Origin: Aneurinibacillus danicus
GTDB lineage: Bacteria; Bacillota; Bacilli; Aneurinibacillales; Aneurinibacillaceae
Direction: 5' to 3'
Assembly: GCF_007991215.1 (NCBI RefSeq)
Contig: NZ_BJXX01000143.1
Span: 1 to 40,669, forward strand
Length of the DNA stretch: 40,669 nucleotides
The notes under the pieces were generated by a model. That model made no database searches, was not told the origin of the DNA, and saw nothing but the letters and a program-made list of their open reading frames with translations. Position 1 is the stretch's first letter; each line of letters opens with the position of its first letter. The position numbers and the translations under genes are program-made. Positions 19,553 through 28,518 of the stretch are shown one piece after another.

Positions 19553-20260
19553 TTAATGACCACCTAGATAGGCCATTCTTACCTGATCGCTTGCGTTTAG
19601 CTCGTCGGCTGTTCCGGAAAGGACGACACGCCCGGTTTCGATAACATAAGCCCGGTCAGCGATGGATAAAGCCATGTTGGCGTTTTGCTCAACGAGCAAA
19701 ATCGTTGTGCCCGTTTCATTAATCTCTTCGATAATACGGAAGATCGTTTTAACAAGCAGCGGAGACAACCCCATCGAAGGTTCATCCAGCAGCAACAGCC
19801 TGGGCCGTGCCATCAGCGCCCTTCCCATCGCCAGCATTTGCTGCTCCCCGCCGGACAATGTACCCGAAAGCTGTTTGCGGCGCTCCAACAGACGCGGGAA
19901 CAGCTCGTATACCTTCTCAAAATCCTGGCGGATACCGTCTTTGTCATTACGAAGAAATGCACCTAGCTCCAAGTTTTCTTCCACCGTCATATTTGCGAAT
20001 ACGCGGCGACCTTCCGGCACATGAGAGATTCCCTGTTTTACAATCGTCTGCGCCGGTTTGCCTGCAATCGATTGATTCAGATACATGATTTCCCCTTGCT
20101 TCGGTTTCAGAAGGCCGGAAATCGCTTTGAGGAGCGTACTTTTTCCGGCGCCGTTCGCCCCGATGAGCGTTACGATTTCGCCCTGATTAATCTCAAGCGA
20201 GACACCTTTCAGCGCCTGGATGTTACCGTAATATACATTGATTTCGTCTACTTTTAGCAT
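19553..20260 (-). CDS. livF: Branched-chain amino acid ABC transporter ATPase LivF
   Basis: Second ATPase of the LivFGHMJ-type importer, 235 residues. Walker A GANGAGKST, Q-loop region with GISHVPEGRRVFANMTVEENL, signature LSGGEQQMLAMGRAL, Walker B RLLLLDEPSMGL and the switch His region LLVEQNA are in the family order. The start is the ATG at 20260 (MLKVDEINVYYGN), with AGGAGG 8 bp upstream; its first base is shared with the livG stop (TGATG), so translation is coupled. It is the last gene of the operon. Confidence 0.96.
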   Translation of the reverse strand: MLKVDEINVYYGNIQALKGVSLEINQGEIVTLIGANGAGKSTLLKAISGLLKPKQGEIMYLNQSIAGKPAQTIVKQGISHVPEGRRVFANMTVEENLELGAFLRNDKDGIRQDFEKVYELFPRLLERRKQLSGTLSGGEQQMLAMGRALMARPRLLLLDEPSMGLSPLLVKTIFRIIEEINETGTTILLVEQNANMALSIADRAYVIETGRVVLSGTADELNASDQVRMAYLGGH

Positions 20261-21036
20261 CAAGAAACCTCCTCGCCGAGATACGCTTCGATAACCTTCG
20301 GATTGTTTCGGATCTCCTCCGGCGAGCCTTGTGCGATTAATTGTCCGTGATCGAGCACGTAGATTCGCTCGCATACCCCCATGACCAGCGGCATATCATG
20401 CTCGATCAGCAGAATGGTCAGATGAAACTCTTTGCGAATAAATGCGATCAATTCCATAAGCTCCCGCGTTTCCTGCGGATTCATCCCCGCCGCCGGCTCG
20501 TCCAGCAGCAGAAGCTTTGGATGCGCCGCCAATGCACGGGCAATCTCAAGCCGGCGCTGCTGACCGTACGGCAGGTTCTTGGCCATTTCATATCTTAGAC
20601 CATCCAGCTTAAAGATTTTAAGAAATTCGATTGCCTTTTCTTCCATTTCTTTCTCGCCCGAGAAATGGGACGGCAGGCGGAGAATAGAGCTTAAAATCGA
20701 ATGCCTGGCCAGCGAATGGTACGCGACCTTTACATTATCAAGCACGGACAATTCGCCGAACAGCCGGATGTTCTGAAAAGTTCGGCTGATGCCTTTTCGG
20801 GTAATCTGGTAAGGAGCGAGTCCGTTCAGTCTCTCTCCGTTCAGCATAATCTGGCCTTCCGTCGGCACATACACCCCGGTAAGCAGATTAAAAAACGTAG
20901 TCTTGCCCGCCCCGTTCGGGCCGATCAGGCCTACGAGCTCTCCTTGATGCAATTCAGCATTAACGCCGGAGACGGCTTTCAATCCCCCGAATTGAATGCC
21001 GACATTGTCTACTTTAAGCAGCGGTGTGTTTGCCAT
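20260..21036 (-). CDS. livG: Branched-chain amino acid ABC transporter ATPase LivG
   Basis: First ATPase of the importer, 258 residues. Walker A is GPNGAGKTT and Walker B LLLLDEPAAGMNP. The signature is the degenerate LPYGQQRRLEIARAL that is typical of LivG rather than LSGGQ. The RTFQNIRLFGELSVLDNV block and the switch LLIEHDMPLVMG are present. The ATG at 21036 is preferred (AAGGAGGAG 7 bp upstream, giving MANTPLLKVDNVGIQFGG) over an ATG at 21054. It overlaps the end of livM by 23 bp. Confidence 0.96.
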   Translation of the reverse strand: MANTPLLKVDNVGIQFGGLKAVSGVNAELHQGELVGLIGPNGAGKTTFFNLLTGVYVPTEGQIMLNGERLNGLAPYQITRKGISRTFQNIRLFGELSVLDNVKVAYHSLARHSILSSILRLPSHFSGEKEMEEKAIEFLKIFKLDGLRYEMAKNLPYGQQRRLEIARALAAHPKLLLLDEPAAGMNPQETRELMELIAFIRKEFHLTILLIEHDMPLVMGVCERIYVLDHGQLIAQGSPEEIRNNPKVIEAYLGEEVS

Positions 21037-21988
21037 CCGACTCTCCTCCTTCAATGCCCTGACGTTTCTTCGTAAAGAACTGGGTAATCTCTTTCGTACC
21101 CATCAACCCCTTCGGACGGTATATCATCATGACTACAAGCACAAGGCTGTAAATGATCATCCGTGTTTCCGGATAATCCTGAAGGAAGGCGGAGACAATC
21201 GTTAGAAGTATCGCGGCGATGACTGCGCCCGACATACTTCCCAGACCGCCCAATACAACGAAGATTAGAATGTCAAACGACTTCAGAAAACCGAAGTTGG
21301 TCGGCTGGATAATGTAGAAGTTATGTGCGTATAGGCCGCCCGCTATTCCTGCGAAGAACGATCCGATTACAAACGCGGCTACTTTGTAATACGTCGTGTT
21401 AATCCCCATCGCATCGGCAGCAATCTCATTCTCACGAATGGAGATGCAGGCCCGGCCATGGGTGGAATTTGTAAAGTTTACGATAACAATAATCGTCACC
21501 AGCAAGCAGGCAAATACCCATGTCCAATCTGTCAGGTGGGATACCTGCATGCCGCTTGCACCGCCGACATAGTCAACATTCAGCAGAAAAATCCGTACAA
21601 TTTCCCCGAATCCGAGCGTGGCAATCGCCAGGTAGTCACCTTTTAAGCGAAGGCTCGGAATCCCGATAATCAGCCCTGCCACTGCAGCGGCAAGCCCGCC
21701 CACCAGTAGAGCGACGCCAAACGGCATCTGCAACTTCATCGTAAAAATAGCGGATGCATACGCTCCGACCGCAAGAAATCCGGCGTGTCCGATTGAGAAT
21801 TGACCTGTAATCCCGATAATCAAATGCAGGCTTACCGCCAGAATAATGTTAATCGCCATGAAAAAGAGCGTATTAATATAGAATGAATTCAATATTTCTC
21901 CTGAAATTAGCACCTGTCCCACCACATATACGGCAAGCGCCAAGACAATAGAGAGCCAGAATCCCTTCTTCCGGTTGATATTCGCCAT
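21014..21988 (-). CDS. livM: Branched-chain amino acid ABC transporter permease LivM
   Basis: Membrane subunit of 324 residues with 8-9 hydrophobic segments. Family sequences: HLIIGITGQFSIGHAGFLAVGAYA near the N-terminus and IPSLRLKGDYLAIATLGFGEIVRIF, a block that contacts the ATPases. Near the C-terminus FDILIFVVLGGLGSMSGAVIAAILLT precedes a short cytoplasmic tail. It starts 12 bp after livH with an AGGGAGG site and ends inside livG. Confidence 0.96.
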   Translation of the reverse strand: MANINRKKGFWLSIVLALAVYVVGQVLISGEILNSFYINTLFFMAINIILAVSLHLIIGITGQFSIGHAGFLAVGAYASAIFTMKLQMPFGVALLVGGLAAAVAGLIIGIPSLRLKGDYLAIATLGFGEIVRIFLLNVDYVGGASGMQVSHLTDWTWVFACLLVTIIVIVNFTNSTHGRACISIRENEIAADAMGINTTYYKVAAFVIGSFFAGIAGGLYAHNFYIIQPTNFGFLKSFDILIFVVLGGLGSMSGAVIAAILLTIVSAFLQDYPETRMIIYSLVLVVMMIYRPKGLMGTKEITQFFTKKRQGIEGGESDGKHTAA

Positions 21989-22000
21989 CGCTTTGCCTCC

Positions 22001-22879
22001 CTATACTTTCTCCCGTACGTTTTTACCAAAAAGCCCGGACGGTCTGAAGATTAAGATAAGAATGAGAACGACGAACGCAACCCCGTCGCGCCATAGAGAG
22101 TAGCCCACCGCACTGACAAGGGACTCGATTACGCCAAGCAGCAGACCGCCTACCATCGCGCCCGGAATAATACCGATACCGCCCAGCACTGCCGCGACAA
22201 ATGCTTTCAGACCTGGAATAATGCCCATCAGCGGTTCAATTTTTATATAGTAAAGCCCAAAGATAACACCTGCTGCACCCGCCAGGGCTGAACCGATGGC
22301 GAACGTGGCAGAGATGGTATTGTCAACATTAATGCCCATCAAACGAGCCGCTTCCGCATCGTATGAAACCGCCCTCATCGCTTTTCCGATTTTTGTCTTA
22401 TGAACGATAAACTGCAGAAGAACCATCAAAACAACGGATGTACCAAGAATAAATAAAGACTGGCTGCTTATCGTAGCCCCAAAAATATGAAAACTAGTGG
22501 ACGGTAACACATCACCCGGATACGCTTCCGGCTGCGCGCCACGCACATAGATTGTTCCATATTCAATAAATAAAGAAACCCCGATCGCCGTAATCAATGC
22601 TGCAATACGCGTTGCATTGCGCAGCGGCTTATACGCAATCCGCTCAATCAACACCCCGAAAACCGAGCACACTGCCATCGCGAGCAACAGCGCCGGGAAA
22701 AAGCTCATGCCCAACCCTGTAATTGCATAAAATCCGACAAACGCGCCCACCATGAATACGTCACCATGAGCAAAGTTAATAAGCTTAATAATGCCGTATA
22801 CCATCGTATAGCCCAGCGCGATTAGCGCATAAATGCTTCCCAGCGAAATTCCGTTTATCAGTTGTTGTACAAATTCCAT
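22001..22879 (-). CDS. livH: Branched-chain amino acid ABC transporter permease LivH
   Basis: Membrane subunit of 292 residues, about 8 helices. The N-terminus MEFVQQLINGISLGSIYALIALGYTMVYGIIKLINFAHGD is family-typical, and AFVAAVLGGIGIIPGAMVGGLLLG near 220 is the LivH counterpart of the permease motif. The ATG at 22879 has GGGGAG 7 bp upstream; an ATG at 22903 lacks one. It is separated from the binding-protein gene by 106 bp containing a strong RNA stem. Confidence 0.96.
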   Translation of the reverse strand: MEFVQQLINGISLGSIYALIALGYTMVYGIIKLINFAHGDVFMVGAFVGFYAITGLGMSFFPALLLAMAVCSVFGVLIERIAYKPLRNATRIAALITAIGVSLFIEYGTIYVRGAQPEAYPGDVLPSTSFHIFGATISSQSLFILGTSVVLMVLLQFIVHKTKIGKAMRAVSYDAEAARLMGINVDNTISATFAIGSALAGAAGVIFGLYYIKIEPLMGIIPGLKAFVAAVLGGIGIIPGAMVGGLLLGVIESLVSAVGYSLWRDGVAFVVLILILIFRPSGLFGKNVREKV

Positions 22880-22939
22880 GTATGCACTCCCCTTGAGCCG
22901 CACTTTCGTGCAATAATGCGTTAATGTATGGTATAAATT

Positions 22940-22969
22940 CCGAATGGGGGGACCCCTCCCCCCATTCGG
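22940..22969 (-). repeat. Strong intercistronic stem between the binding protein and livH
   Basis: CCGAATGGGGGG (22940-22951) pairs perfectly with CCCCCCATTCGG (22958-22969), 6-nt loop. No U run follows leftward (AATTTATACC), so it is not a standard terminator. Such stems behind a binding-protein gene usually protect its mRNA 3' end and raise its level over the membrane subunits. Confidence 0.75.
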
Positions 22970-22985
22970 CCGCGGTGTTACCCGC

Positions 22986-24185
22986 TTATGGATTTACTTT
23001 TGTCTTGAATTCTTGCTTGCCCTCTTTGTATTCCAAGATAACAGCGGATTTAATCGGGTCGTGCTGCTCATTGATAGTCAGCTTGCCGGATACAAGCTGC
23101 AGGTCTTTCGTTTGTGCCATTGCATCTTTGATCTTCGCCGGGTCAGCATCGCCTGCACGCTTGATGGCATCAGCCAGGAAGTACGCGGAGTCGTAGCCAA
23201 GTGCGTTGAACGCGTCCGGAGATTTGCCGTTGTATTTCGCTTTGAACGCGTCTACGAATTTCTTTACAGCCGGATCACTGTCGCCAGAAGAATAGTGGTT
23301 TGTAATAAACGTATTGTTCAGAGCCTTAGCGCCAGCGATTTCTACAAGCTTAGGAGAATCCCAGCCGTCGCCGCCCATAAATGGAACGTTAAGGCCAAGT
23401 TCACGTGCCTGCTTCAGAATCAGACCTACTTCTTCATAGTAGCCCGGTAAGAAAACAAATTCCGGATTTGCGGACTTAATGCGTGTAAGCGTTGCGCGGA
23501 AGTCTGTGTCTTTCGCTACATATGCTTCTTTTGCCACTACTTTGCCGCCGGCTTTTACAAACGCTTCTTCAAACGATGCTGCCAGGCCCTTCGCATAGTC
23601 GCTGGAGCTATCGATGAAGATAGCGGCGCTCTTTACTTTCAGATCATTGGTTGCAAAGTTTGCCGCTACCGTGCCCTGGAACGGATCGATAAAGCAAGTG
23701 CGGAATACATAATCGTTTACTTTACCATCTTTGTTTGTGATGGTCGGGTTTGTACCCGTTGGCGTCAGAAGAACAATTTTGTTATCCTGTGCTACTTGCA
23801 CCTGTGCCAATGTGTTCGTACTTGTTGCTGCACCGATAATGGCAACTACTTTGTCCTGGCTGGCTAACTTAATGGCACCGCTTGTCGCTTCCGCCGCTTC
23901 AGACTTGTTGTCTACTTTTACAAGCTCAAGTTTCTTACCGTTGATGCCCTCTTTGTTAATCTCTTCAATCGCCAGTTCAAGACCTTCGACGGCGGATTGT
24001 CCGTATGAAGCTACCCCGCCTGACATCTCGAGGTTGGCACCGATTTTAATTGTTTCGCCGGATGCGCTCTGGCCGCTGCCGCCCGAAGCCGCTGAATTTG
24101 TGTCTTTCGCTCCGCCGCAGCCCATCATTATTCCAGCGGATAGCATGAGAGATAGGAGAATGCCTGTCATTTTTCTCTTCTTCAT
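22986..24185 (-). CDS. Branched-chain amino acid ABC transporter substrate-binding lipoprotein
   Basis: Extracellular type I periplasmic-binding-fold protein of 399 residues, anchored by a lipidated Cys (signal MKKRKMTGILLSLMLSAGIMMGC; Cys23 after MMG) and a Ser/Gly-rich linker. Family sequences: IKIGANLEMSGGVASYGQSAVEGLELAIEEIN, GAATSTNTLAQVQVAQ, TPTGTNP, FRTCFIDPFQGTVAA and ALGYDSAYFLADAI. The preferred ligand among Leu, Ile and Val (or a related acid) cannot be told. The ATG at 24185 has a GGGGG site about 8 bp upstream. It is first in the operon, right behind a promoter with a CodY-like box. Confidence 0.94.
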   Translation of the reverse strand: MKKRKMTGILLSLMLSAGIMMGCGGAKDTNSAASGGSGQSASGETIKIGANLEMSGGVASYGQSAVEGLELAIEEINKEGINGKKLELVKVDNKSEAAEATSGAIKLASQDKVVAIIGAATSTNTLAQVQVAQDNKIVLLTPTGTNPTITNKDGKVNDYVFRTCFIDPFQGTVAANFATNDLKVKSAAIFIDSSSDYAKGLAASFEEAFVKAGGKVVAKEAYVAKDTDFRATLTRIKSANPEFVFLPGYYEEVGLILKQARELGLNVPFMGGDGWDSPKLVEIAGAKALNNTFITNHYSSGDSDPAVKKFVDAFKAKYNGKSPDAFNALGYDSAYFLADAIKRAGDADPAKIKDAMAQTKDLQLVSGKLTINEQHDPIKSAVILEYKEGKQEFKTKVNP

Positions 24186-24315
24186 TATGTAACCCCCATT
24201 TTTAAATAAAATAAAATCCTCTTTCCCCAACGATCGTTTATCTTATTTCTAAACGAATCCCCCCTATGTATTCCTTCTGAATTACTTGATGAATAAAACT
24301 GTTTCTAATAAAATA

Positions 24316-24330
24316 AGTATTCTGAAAATA
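24316..24330. promoter_or_regulatory. CodY-like box at the liv promoter
   Basis: AGTATTCTGAAAATA (24316-24330) differs at 3 of 15 positions from the CodY consensus AATTTTCWGAAAATT. It adjoins the -10 box on its downstream side. A second, weaker match (4 mismatches) lies at 24433-24447. CodY represses branched-chain amino acid uptake in Bacillus, so the role is plausible but unproven. Confidence 0.5.
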
Positions 24331-24358
24331 TTCTACCTTATTCTTTTGCTTTCGTCTA
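24330..24358 (-). promoter_or_regulatory. Candidate promoter of the liv operon
   Basis: Minus strand TAGACG (24358-24353), 17 bp, TAGAAT (24335-24330). The -35 is weak, the -10 has one mismatch. It gives a leader of about 135 nt. The rest of 24186-24584 is A+T-rich; apart from the CodY-like boxes I see nothing, and no clear promoter for the rightward small genes. Confidence 0.5.
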
Positions 24359-24584
24359 GTAATATAGGATTTTGTTTTTAAAAAAAATATAACTTTTTGC
24401 ATAAGTAAAAATTAACCTTTATTACACTTAATAAAGAGCTGAAAATTCGATCAATTTTGCCGTGCCAAGTGTTTGATTGGTTAGCTATTTTCCAGTGAAA
24501 AGCTGATACTCTGATGCATATTCTTCTTCTCTTTCCACATGATAAAAGCGAGATATGCAGGCTTTCTGTAAAGGAGGAAGTACA

Positions 24585-24842
24585 ATGAGGAAAAATGTAG
24601 GACTCAGTGATGCACTCATTCGTATCACGCTTGGACTTGCCGGACTTTCGTACAGCACGGCCAAAATGGTGCGCTGCCCGCATCGGACATCCCCTATGAT
24701 TATCGCCATACTGAGCGCAATGAAGGTTGCAGAAGGAATTATCCGTTTCTGTCCGATGCTTACGATGCTGGGCGTTAGTACCGCCAACAATAGAGATAAG
24801 CGGCCATACCGTATCTCCAGCTATCCGCGCCGCTGCAGGTAA
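24585..24842 (+). CDS. Small DUF2892 (YgaP-type) membrane protein
   Basis: Protein of 85 residues. MRKNVGLSDALIRITLGLAGLSYS and KVAEGIIRFCPMLTMLGV match the DUF2892 domain, a two-helix membrane unit also found behind rhodanese domains. The family's function is unknown. A strong AAAGGAGG site lies 7 bp before the ATG at 24585. The C-terminal 15 residues are basic (NNRDKRPYR). It is transcribed rightward against all neighbours together with the next gene, 34 bp downstream. Confidence 0.8.
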   Translation: MRKNVGLSDALIRITLGLAGLSYSTAKMVRCPHRTSPMIIAILSAMKVAEGIIRFCPMLTMLGVSTANNRDKRPYRISSYPRRCR

Positions 24843-24876
24843 CGAAGAAGAATGCTACGTAAAGGAGGAAGGGACG

Positions 24877-25008
24877 ATGGATCGACTTATGTGGGAAGTC
24901 GTCAGTGACAATCTGTATGTAATTCTTACTGTAGTGGCCTCCATTATTATCGTTGCTTACATATGGAGCAGATATAATAGCAAACCACGCGGCCGGTACA
25001 AATCATAA
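24877..25008 (+). CDS. 43-residue single-pass membrane protein, function unknown
   Basis: Reads MDRLMWEVVSDNLYVILTV, one hydrophobic helix (about residues 13-30) and a basic tail RYNSKPRGRYKS. The AAAGGAGG site lies 10 bp before the ATG, so translation is credible despite the size. It follows the DUF2892 gene with the same kind of ribosome site and is ended by a strong terminator whose stem begins within its last codons. I do not recognise a family. Confidence 0.7.
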   Translation: MDRLMWEVVSDNLYVILTVVASIIIVAYIWSRYNSKPRGRYKS

Positions 25009-25033
25009 GGCCGCGTGGCTTTCTTTTTACTTT
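24985..25033 (+). terminator. Terminator of the small membrane-gene pair, shared with the end of purD
   Basis: CCACGCGGCC (24985-24994) and GGCCGCGTGG (25009-25018) form a perfect 10-bp stem, 14-nt loop, followed rightward by CTTTCTTTTTACTTT. Leftward the stem is followed only by TTTGCTATTAT, so it may also end the pur operon but less well. The left arm overlaps the last codons of the 43-residue gene; the T run reaches purD's stop. Confidence 0.88.
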
Positions 25034-26310
25034 ATGTTTTTTTCTGCCTGGCGCAGCGCCTTCGCTCCGATATCGGTACGATAATGCGCGCCTTCGAAAG
25101 AAATTCGTCCGACCGTCTCATATGCTTTGCGCTGGGCTTCACGCAAATCATCTCCTAACGCTGTTACACCCAGTACGCGGCCGCCACTGGTAACGATGCG
25201 GCCCCCCTCTTCTGCTGTACCCGCATGGAATACGAGCGTATCCGCCGTATTTGCCGGCAATCCCGTAATCTCTCTTCCTTTCGGATACGAGCCGGGATAG
25301 CCTTCAGACGCCATAATGACGCAGACGGCTGCCTCCTGTTTCCATTCTACGCGGCACTCCGCCAATCTTCCTTCCACGGCCGCGAGAAAAATATCCGCCA
25401 AATCGCTTGCCAGGCGCGGCAATATAACCTGGGTTTCCGGATCGCCGAAGCGAGCGTTATATTCGATAACTTTCGGTCCTTTATCCGTAATCATCAAGCC
25501 TGTGTACAAAATGCCCCGGAAGGGCCGACCTTCCGCTACCATAGCTTTAGCAGTCGGCATCACAATCGTGCGTATAGCCTCCTGTACAATGGAGTTGTCC
25601 ATATGCGGTACCGGCGAATACGTACCCATGCCACCCGTATTCGGTCCTTTGTCGTCATTAAACACCGGCTTATGATCTTGCGAAGGCACCATCGGAATCA
25701 CCGTCTCGCCATCCACAAAGGACAACAGCGTCATTTCCTCACCTGCCAGATACTCTTCGATAACGACACGGGAGCCAGCACCGGCAAACACATCGTCTAC
25801 CATCATCGAACGAAGCGCCTGTTCAGCCTCTTCCGGTGTGAACGCTACGGTTACCCCTTTGCCGGCGGCCAGCCCGTCCGCTTTAATCACAATAGGTGCT
25901 CCCTGCTCGCGCACATATGCCAGCGCCGCTTCATATTCGGTGAATGAACGATAGGCACCGGTCGGAATCCTGTATTTTTTCATCAAGTCTTTCGCGAACG
26001 TCTTGCTGCCTTCAAGTAAAGCTGCTTCTTTTTTCGGCCCGAAGATTTTGAGCCCTTGCTCTTCAAAGAAATCGACAATGCCACCAAGCAGCGGATCTTC
26101 CGGCCCTACGACTGTTAGCTCAATCTTTTCTTTTTTCACAAATTCCGCAAGGGCGGCAAAGTCATTGACACCAATCGAGATGCATTCCGCCATTTGCGCG
26201 ATACCGGCGTTTCCCGGCGCGCAGTAGACACGGGATACATTCGGACTCTGGACAAGCTTCCAGACGAGGGCATGCTCACGGCCGCCGCCGCCGACAACGA
26301 GTACTTTCAT
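25027..26310 (-). CDS. purD: Phosphoribosylamine-glycine ligase
   Basis: GAR synthetase, step 2 of purine synthesis (phosphoribosylamine + glycine + ATP to GAR), 427 residues. ATP-grasp enzyme: N-terminal MKVLVVGGGGREHALVWKL, then KKYRIPTGAYRSF, VIKADGLAAGKGV, the YNARFGDPETQV metal/substrate segment and VMASEGYPG-type C domain. The start is the ATG at 26310 (AAGGAGAGGG upstream). It is the last of the twelve pur genes, 19 bp after purH. Confidence 0.97.
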   Translation of the reverse strand: MKVLVVGGGGREHALVWKLVQSPNVSRVYCAPGNAGIAQMAECISIGVNDFAALAEFVKKEKIELTVVGPEDPLLGGIVDFFEEQGLKIFGPKKEAALLEGSKTFAKDLMKKYRIPTGAYRSFTEYEAALAYVREQGAPIVIKADGLAAGKGVTVAFTPEEAEQALRSMMVDDVFAGAGSRVVIEEYLAGEEMTLLSFVDGETVIPMVPSQDHKPVFNDDKGPNTGGMGTYSPVPHMDNSIVQEAIRTIVMPTAKAMVAEGRPFRGILYTGLMITDKGPKVIEYNARFGDPETQVILPRLASDLADIFLAAVEGRLAECRVEWKQEAAVCVIMASEGYPGSYPKGREITGLPANTADTLVFHAGTAEEGGRIVTSGGRVLGVTALGDDLREAQRKAYETVGRISFEGAHYRTDIGAKALRQAEKNIK

Positions 26311-26329
26311 GGTTTTCCCTCTCCTTATC

Positions 26330-27880
26330 CTAGTGTTTGAAATGGCGCACTTTCGTAAATACCATAGCGATACCATGTTCATTTGCCGCTTTAATCGAGT
26401 CTTCGTCACGGATCGATCCGCCCGGTTGAATAATTGCGGTAATACCCGCTTTCGCTGCTTCTTCCACCGTATCCGGCATCGGGAAAAATGCATCGGATGC
26501 CAGCACGCTGCGGAACGATTTCTCACCCGCCTGCTCGATAGCAATACGCGCTGCCCCCACGCGGTTCATCTGTCCGGCTCCTACACCGATGGTCATGTTG
26601 TCTTTTGCAAGTACAATTGCATTGGATTTTACATGTTTTACGACTTTCCAGGCGAATAACAGTTGCTGAATTTCTTCCCGAGTCGGCCTGCGCTCGGTCA
26701 CTACTTCCAGGTCCGCTTCAGTGATTTGCTTCACGTCCTCTTCCTGTACGAGCATTCCACCTTCTACGCTGGTGATTTTCCAATCCGCTTTTTCTTTTGC
26801 AGCAAGGTCCCCAAGCTCAAGCAGACGCAGGTTTTTCTTCTCCTTTAAAACTTCCAGCGCTTCTTCCGTAAAGGAAGGAGCCATAATAATTTCGAGGAAG
26901 ATTTCTTTCAGCAGCAGTGCGGTTTCTTTATCAATCGGGCGATTGGCCGCGATAATGCCGCCAAAGATGGAGACCGGGTCGGATTCATACGCCTTCCGGT
27001 ACGCCTGAAGAATCGTAGCGCCTATCCCTACTCCGCATGGATTGGTATGTTTTACTGCAACGATAGCCGGCTCGTTGAATTCTTTGACAATGGCAAGCGC
27101 CGCATTGGCATCGTTAATGTTGTTATAAGATAGTTCTTTACCATGCAGCTGCTTGGCTGTCGCAACGTTGCCCTGACCCGCCAGCGGTTCGCGGTAAAAA
27201 GCGGCTCCCTGATGCGGATTTTCTCCATAACGTAGGTCTTGCACCTTTTCGTATGTTACGGTGTATGTCTCCGGCATTTGTTCGCCGACCTGTTCAGTTA
27301 AATATTGGGAGATGAGCGCATCGTATGCAGCGGTATGGCGGAATACCTTCGCCGCCAGCCTGCGCTTCGTCTCATCGGTAACGCTTCCGCCCTCTCTAAT
27401 TTCTTCAAGCACGCTACCGTAATCAGCTGCATCGACAACAACGGTAACATACTTGTGGTTTTTCGCCGCTGAACGAAGCATGGTCGGTCCGCCAATGTCA
27501 ATGTTTTCAATCGCTTCGGCAAACGGTACATTCGGCTTGCTGATCGTAGCTTTGAAAGGGTACAGATTGACCACGACGAGGTCAATCGGCGTGATGTTGT
27601 GTTCCGCGATTTGCTGGCGGTGTTTCTCGTCATCGCGTACCGCGAGCAGGCCGCCGTGAATGTGGGGATCGAGCGTTTTTAGACGTCCGTCAAGAATTTC
27701 TGGAAAACCGGTGACTTCTGAAATGCCGATAACATTTACACCTTCTTTTTGCAACAGGGTTGCCGTTCCGCCGGTAGAAATAATCTCAACGCCCAGTTCT
27801 GTTAACTGCTTGGCGAATTCTACAATACCTGTCTTGTCTGACACGCTAATTAATGCTCGTTTTACTTGTACTTGACTCAC
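26330..27880 (-). CDS. purH: Bifunctional AICAR transformylase / IMP cyclohydrolase, GTG start
   Basis: Last two steps to IMP, 516 residues. N-terminal IMP cyclohydrolase (about 1-195: [48 protein letters not shown]) and C-terminal AICAR formyltransferase (about 200-516) with the catalytic Lys-His in [10 protein letters not shown] and the [10 protein letters not shown]...[10 protein letters not shown] end. The start is a GTG at 27880 that overlaps the purN stop (GTGA), with GGAG about 9 bp upstream, giving translational coupling. Confidence 0.97.
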   Translation of the reverse strand: MSQVQVKRALISVSDKTGIVEFAKQLTELGVEIISTGGTATLLQKEGVNVIGISEVTGFPEILDGRLKTLDPHIHGGLLAVRDDEKHRQQIAEHNITPIDLVVVNLYPFKATISKPNVPFAEAIENIDIGGPTMLRSAAKNHKYVTVVVDAADYGSVLEEIREGGSVTDETKRRLAAKVFRHTAAYDALISQYLTEQVGEQMPETYTVTYEKVQDLRYGENPHQGAAFYREPLAGQGNVATAKQLHGKELSYNNINDANAALAIVKEFNEPAIVAVKHTNPCGVGIGATILQAYRKAYESDPVSIFGGIIAANRPIDKETALLLKEIFLEIIMAPSFTEEALEVLKEKKNLRLLELGDLAAKEKADWKITSVEGGMLVQEEDVKQITEADLEVVTERRPTREEIQQLLFAWKVVKHVKSNAIVLAKDNMTIGVGAGQMNRVGAARIAIEQAGEKSFRSVLASDAFFPMPDTVEEAAKAGITAIIQPGGSIRDEDSIKAANEHGIAMVFTKVRHFKH

Positions 27881-28518
27881 AGTTTCTCCACTCCTCCACT
27901 GTATTCGAAATCTTCATCTGTTATTTGCACCCGCCGGCCATGCAGCCTTACTTTACTGTTAACAAGCAGTTGTATCACTCGCGGAAGCAATCGATGTTCT
28001 TCCCGGTGGATGCGAGCCGCCAGAGAAGTCTCGTCATCATTGCCGTATACGGGAATAGGGTACTGGGCGATGATCGGTCCTGTATCCATGCCCTCGTCTA
28101 CAAAATGAACCGTAATCCCGGTAATCTTTACTCCGTAGCGGAATGCCTGGCCAATCGCGTCCTTGCCTGGAAACGCCGGCAAAAGCGACGGGTGCAGGTT
28201 AATAATACGTCCCCCGTACGCTTTAAGGAGCGTATCGCCGACAAGACGCATATAACCGGCCAGAACGATTAATTCGATTCCAAGCGCTTCAAGCCGATTA
28301 AGAATTTCGCGTTCAAAGCTGGGTTTATCCGGATAGTCCTGCGCCCGAAAAACAAACGCGGGCACCTGGTACTGCGCGGCCCGCTCCAGTACGTAAGCCC
28401 CCGGTTTGTCACAGACAAGCAACTTTACTTCCGCTCCTTCGAGCACCTGATTTTCAATAGCTTCCATAATGGCAGCGAAATTTGACCCGCTGCCCGAAGC
28501 AAATACGGCGATCTTCAT
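27877..28518 (-). CDS. purN: Phosphoribosylglycinamide formyltransferase
   Basis: GAR transformylase using 10-formyltetrahydrofolate, 213 residues. [17 protein letters not shown] at the N-terminus binds phosphate. The Asn-His-Asp catalytic set is visible in [12 protein letters not shown] and [15 protein letters not shown]. It starts by ATGA overlap with purM and ends by GTGA overlap with purH. Confidence 0.97.
   Translation of the reverse strand: MKIAVFASGSGSNFAAIMEAIENQVLEGAEVKLLVCDKPGAYVLERAAQYQVPAFVFRAQDYPDKPSFEREILNRLEALGIELIVLAGYMRLVGDTLLKAYGGRIINLHPSLLPAFPGKDAIGQAFRYGVKITGITVHFVDEGMDTGPIIAQYPIPVYGNDDETSLAARIHREEHRLLPRVIQLLVNSKVRLHGRRVQITDEDFEYSGGVEKL

Noticed and set aside
24186-24584. 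T-box or other amino-acid-sensing leader before the liv operon
   Set aside because: No T-box sequence and no terminator in the leader of about 135 nt.
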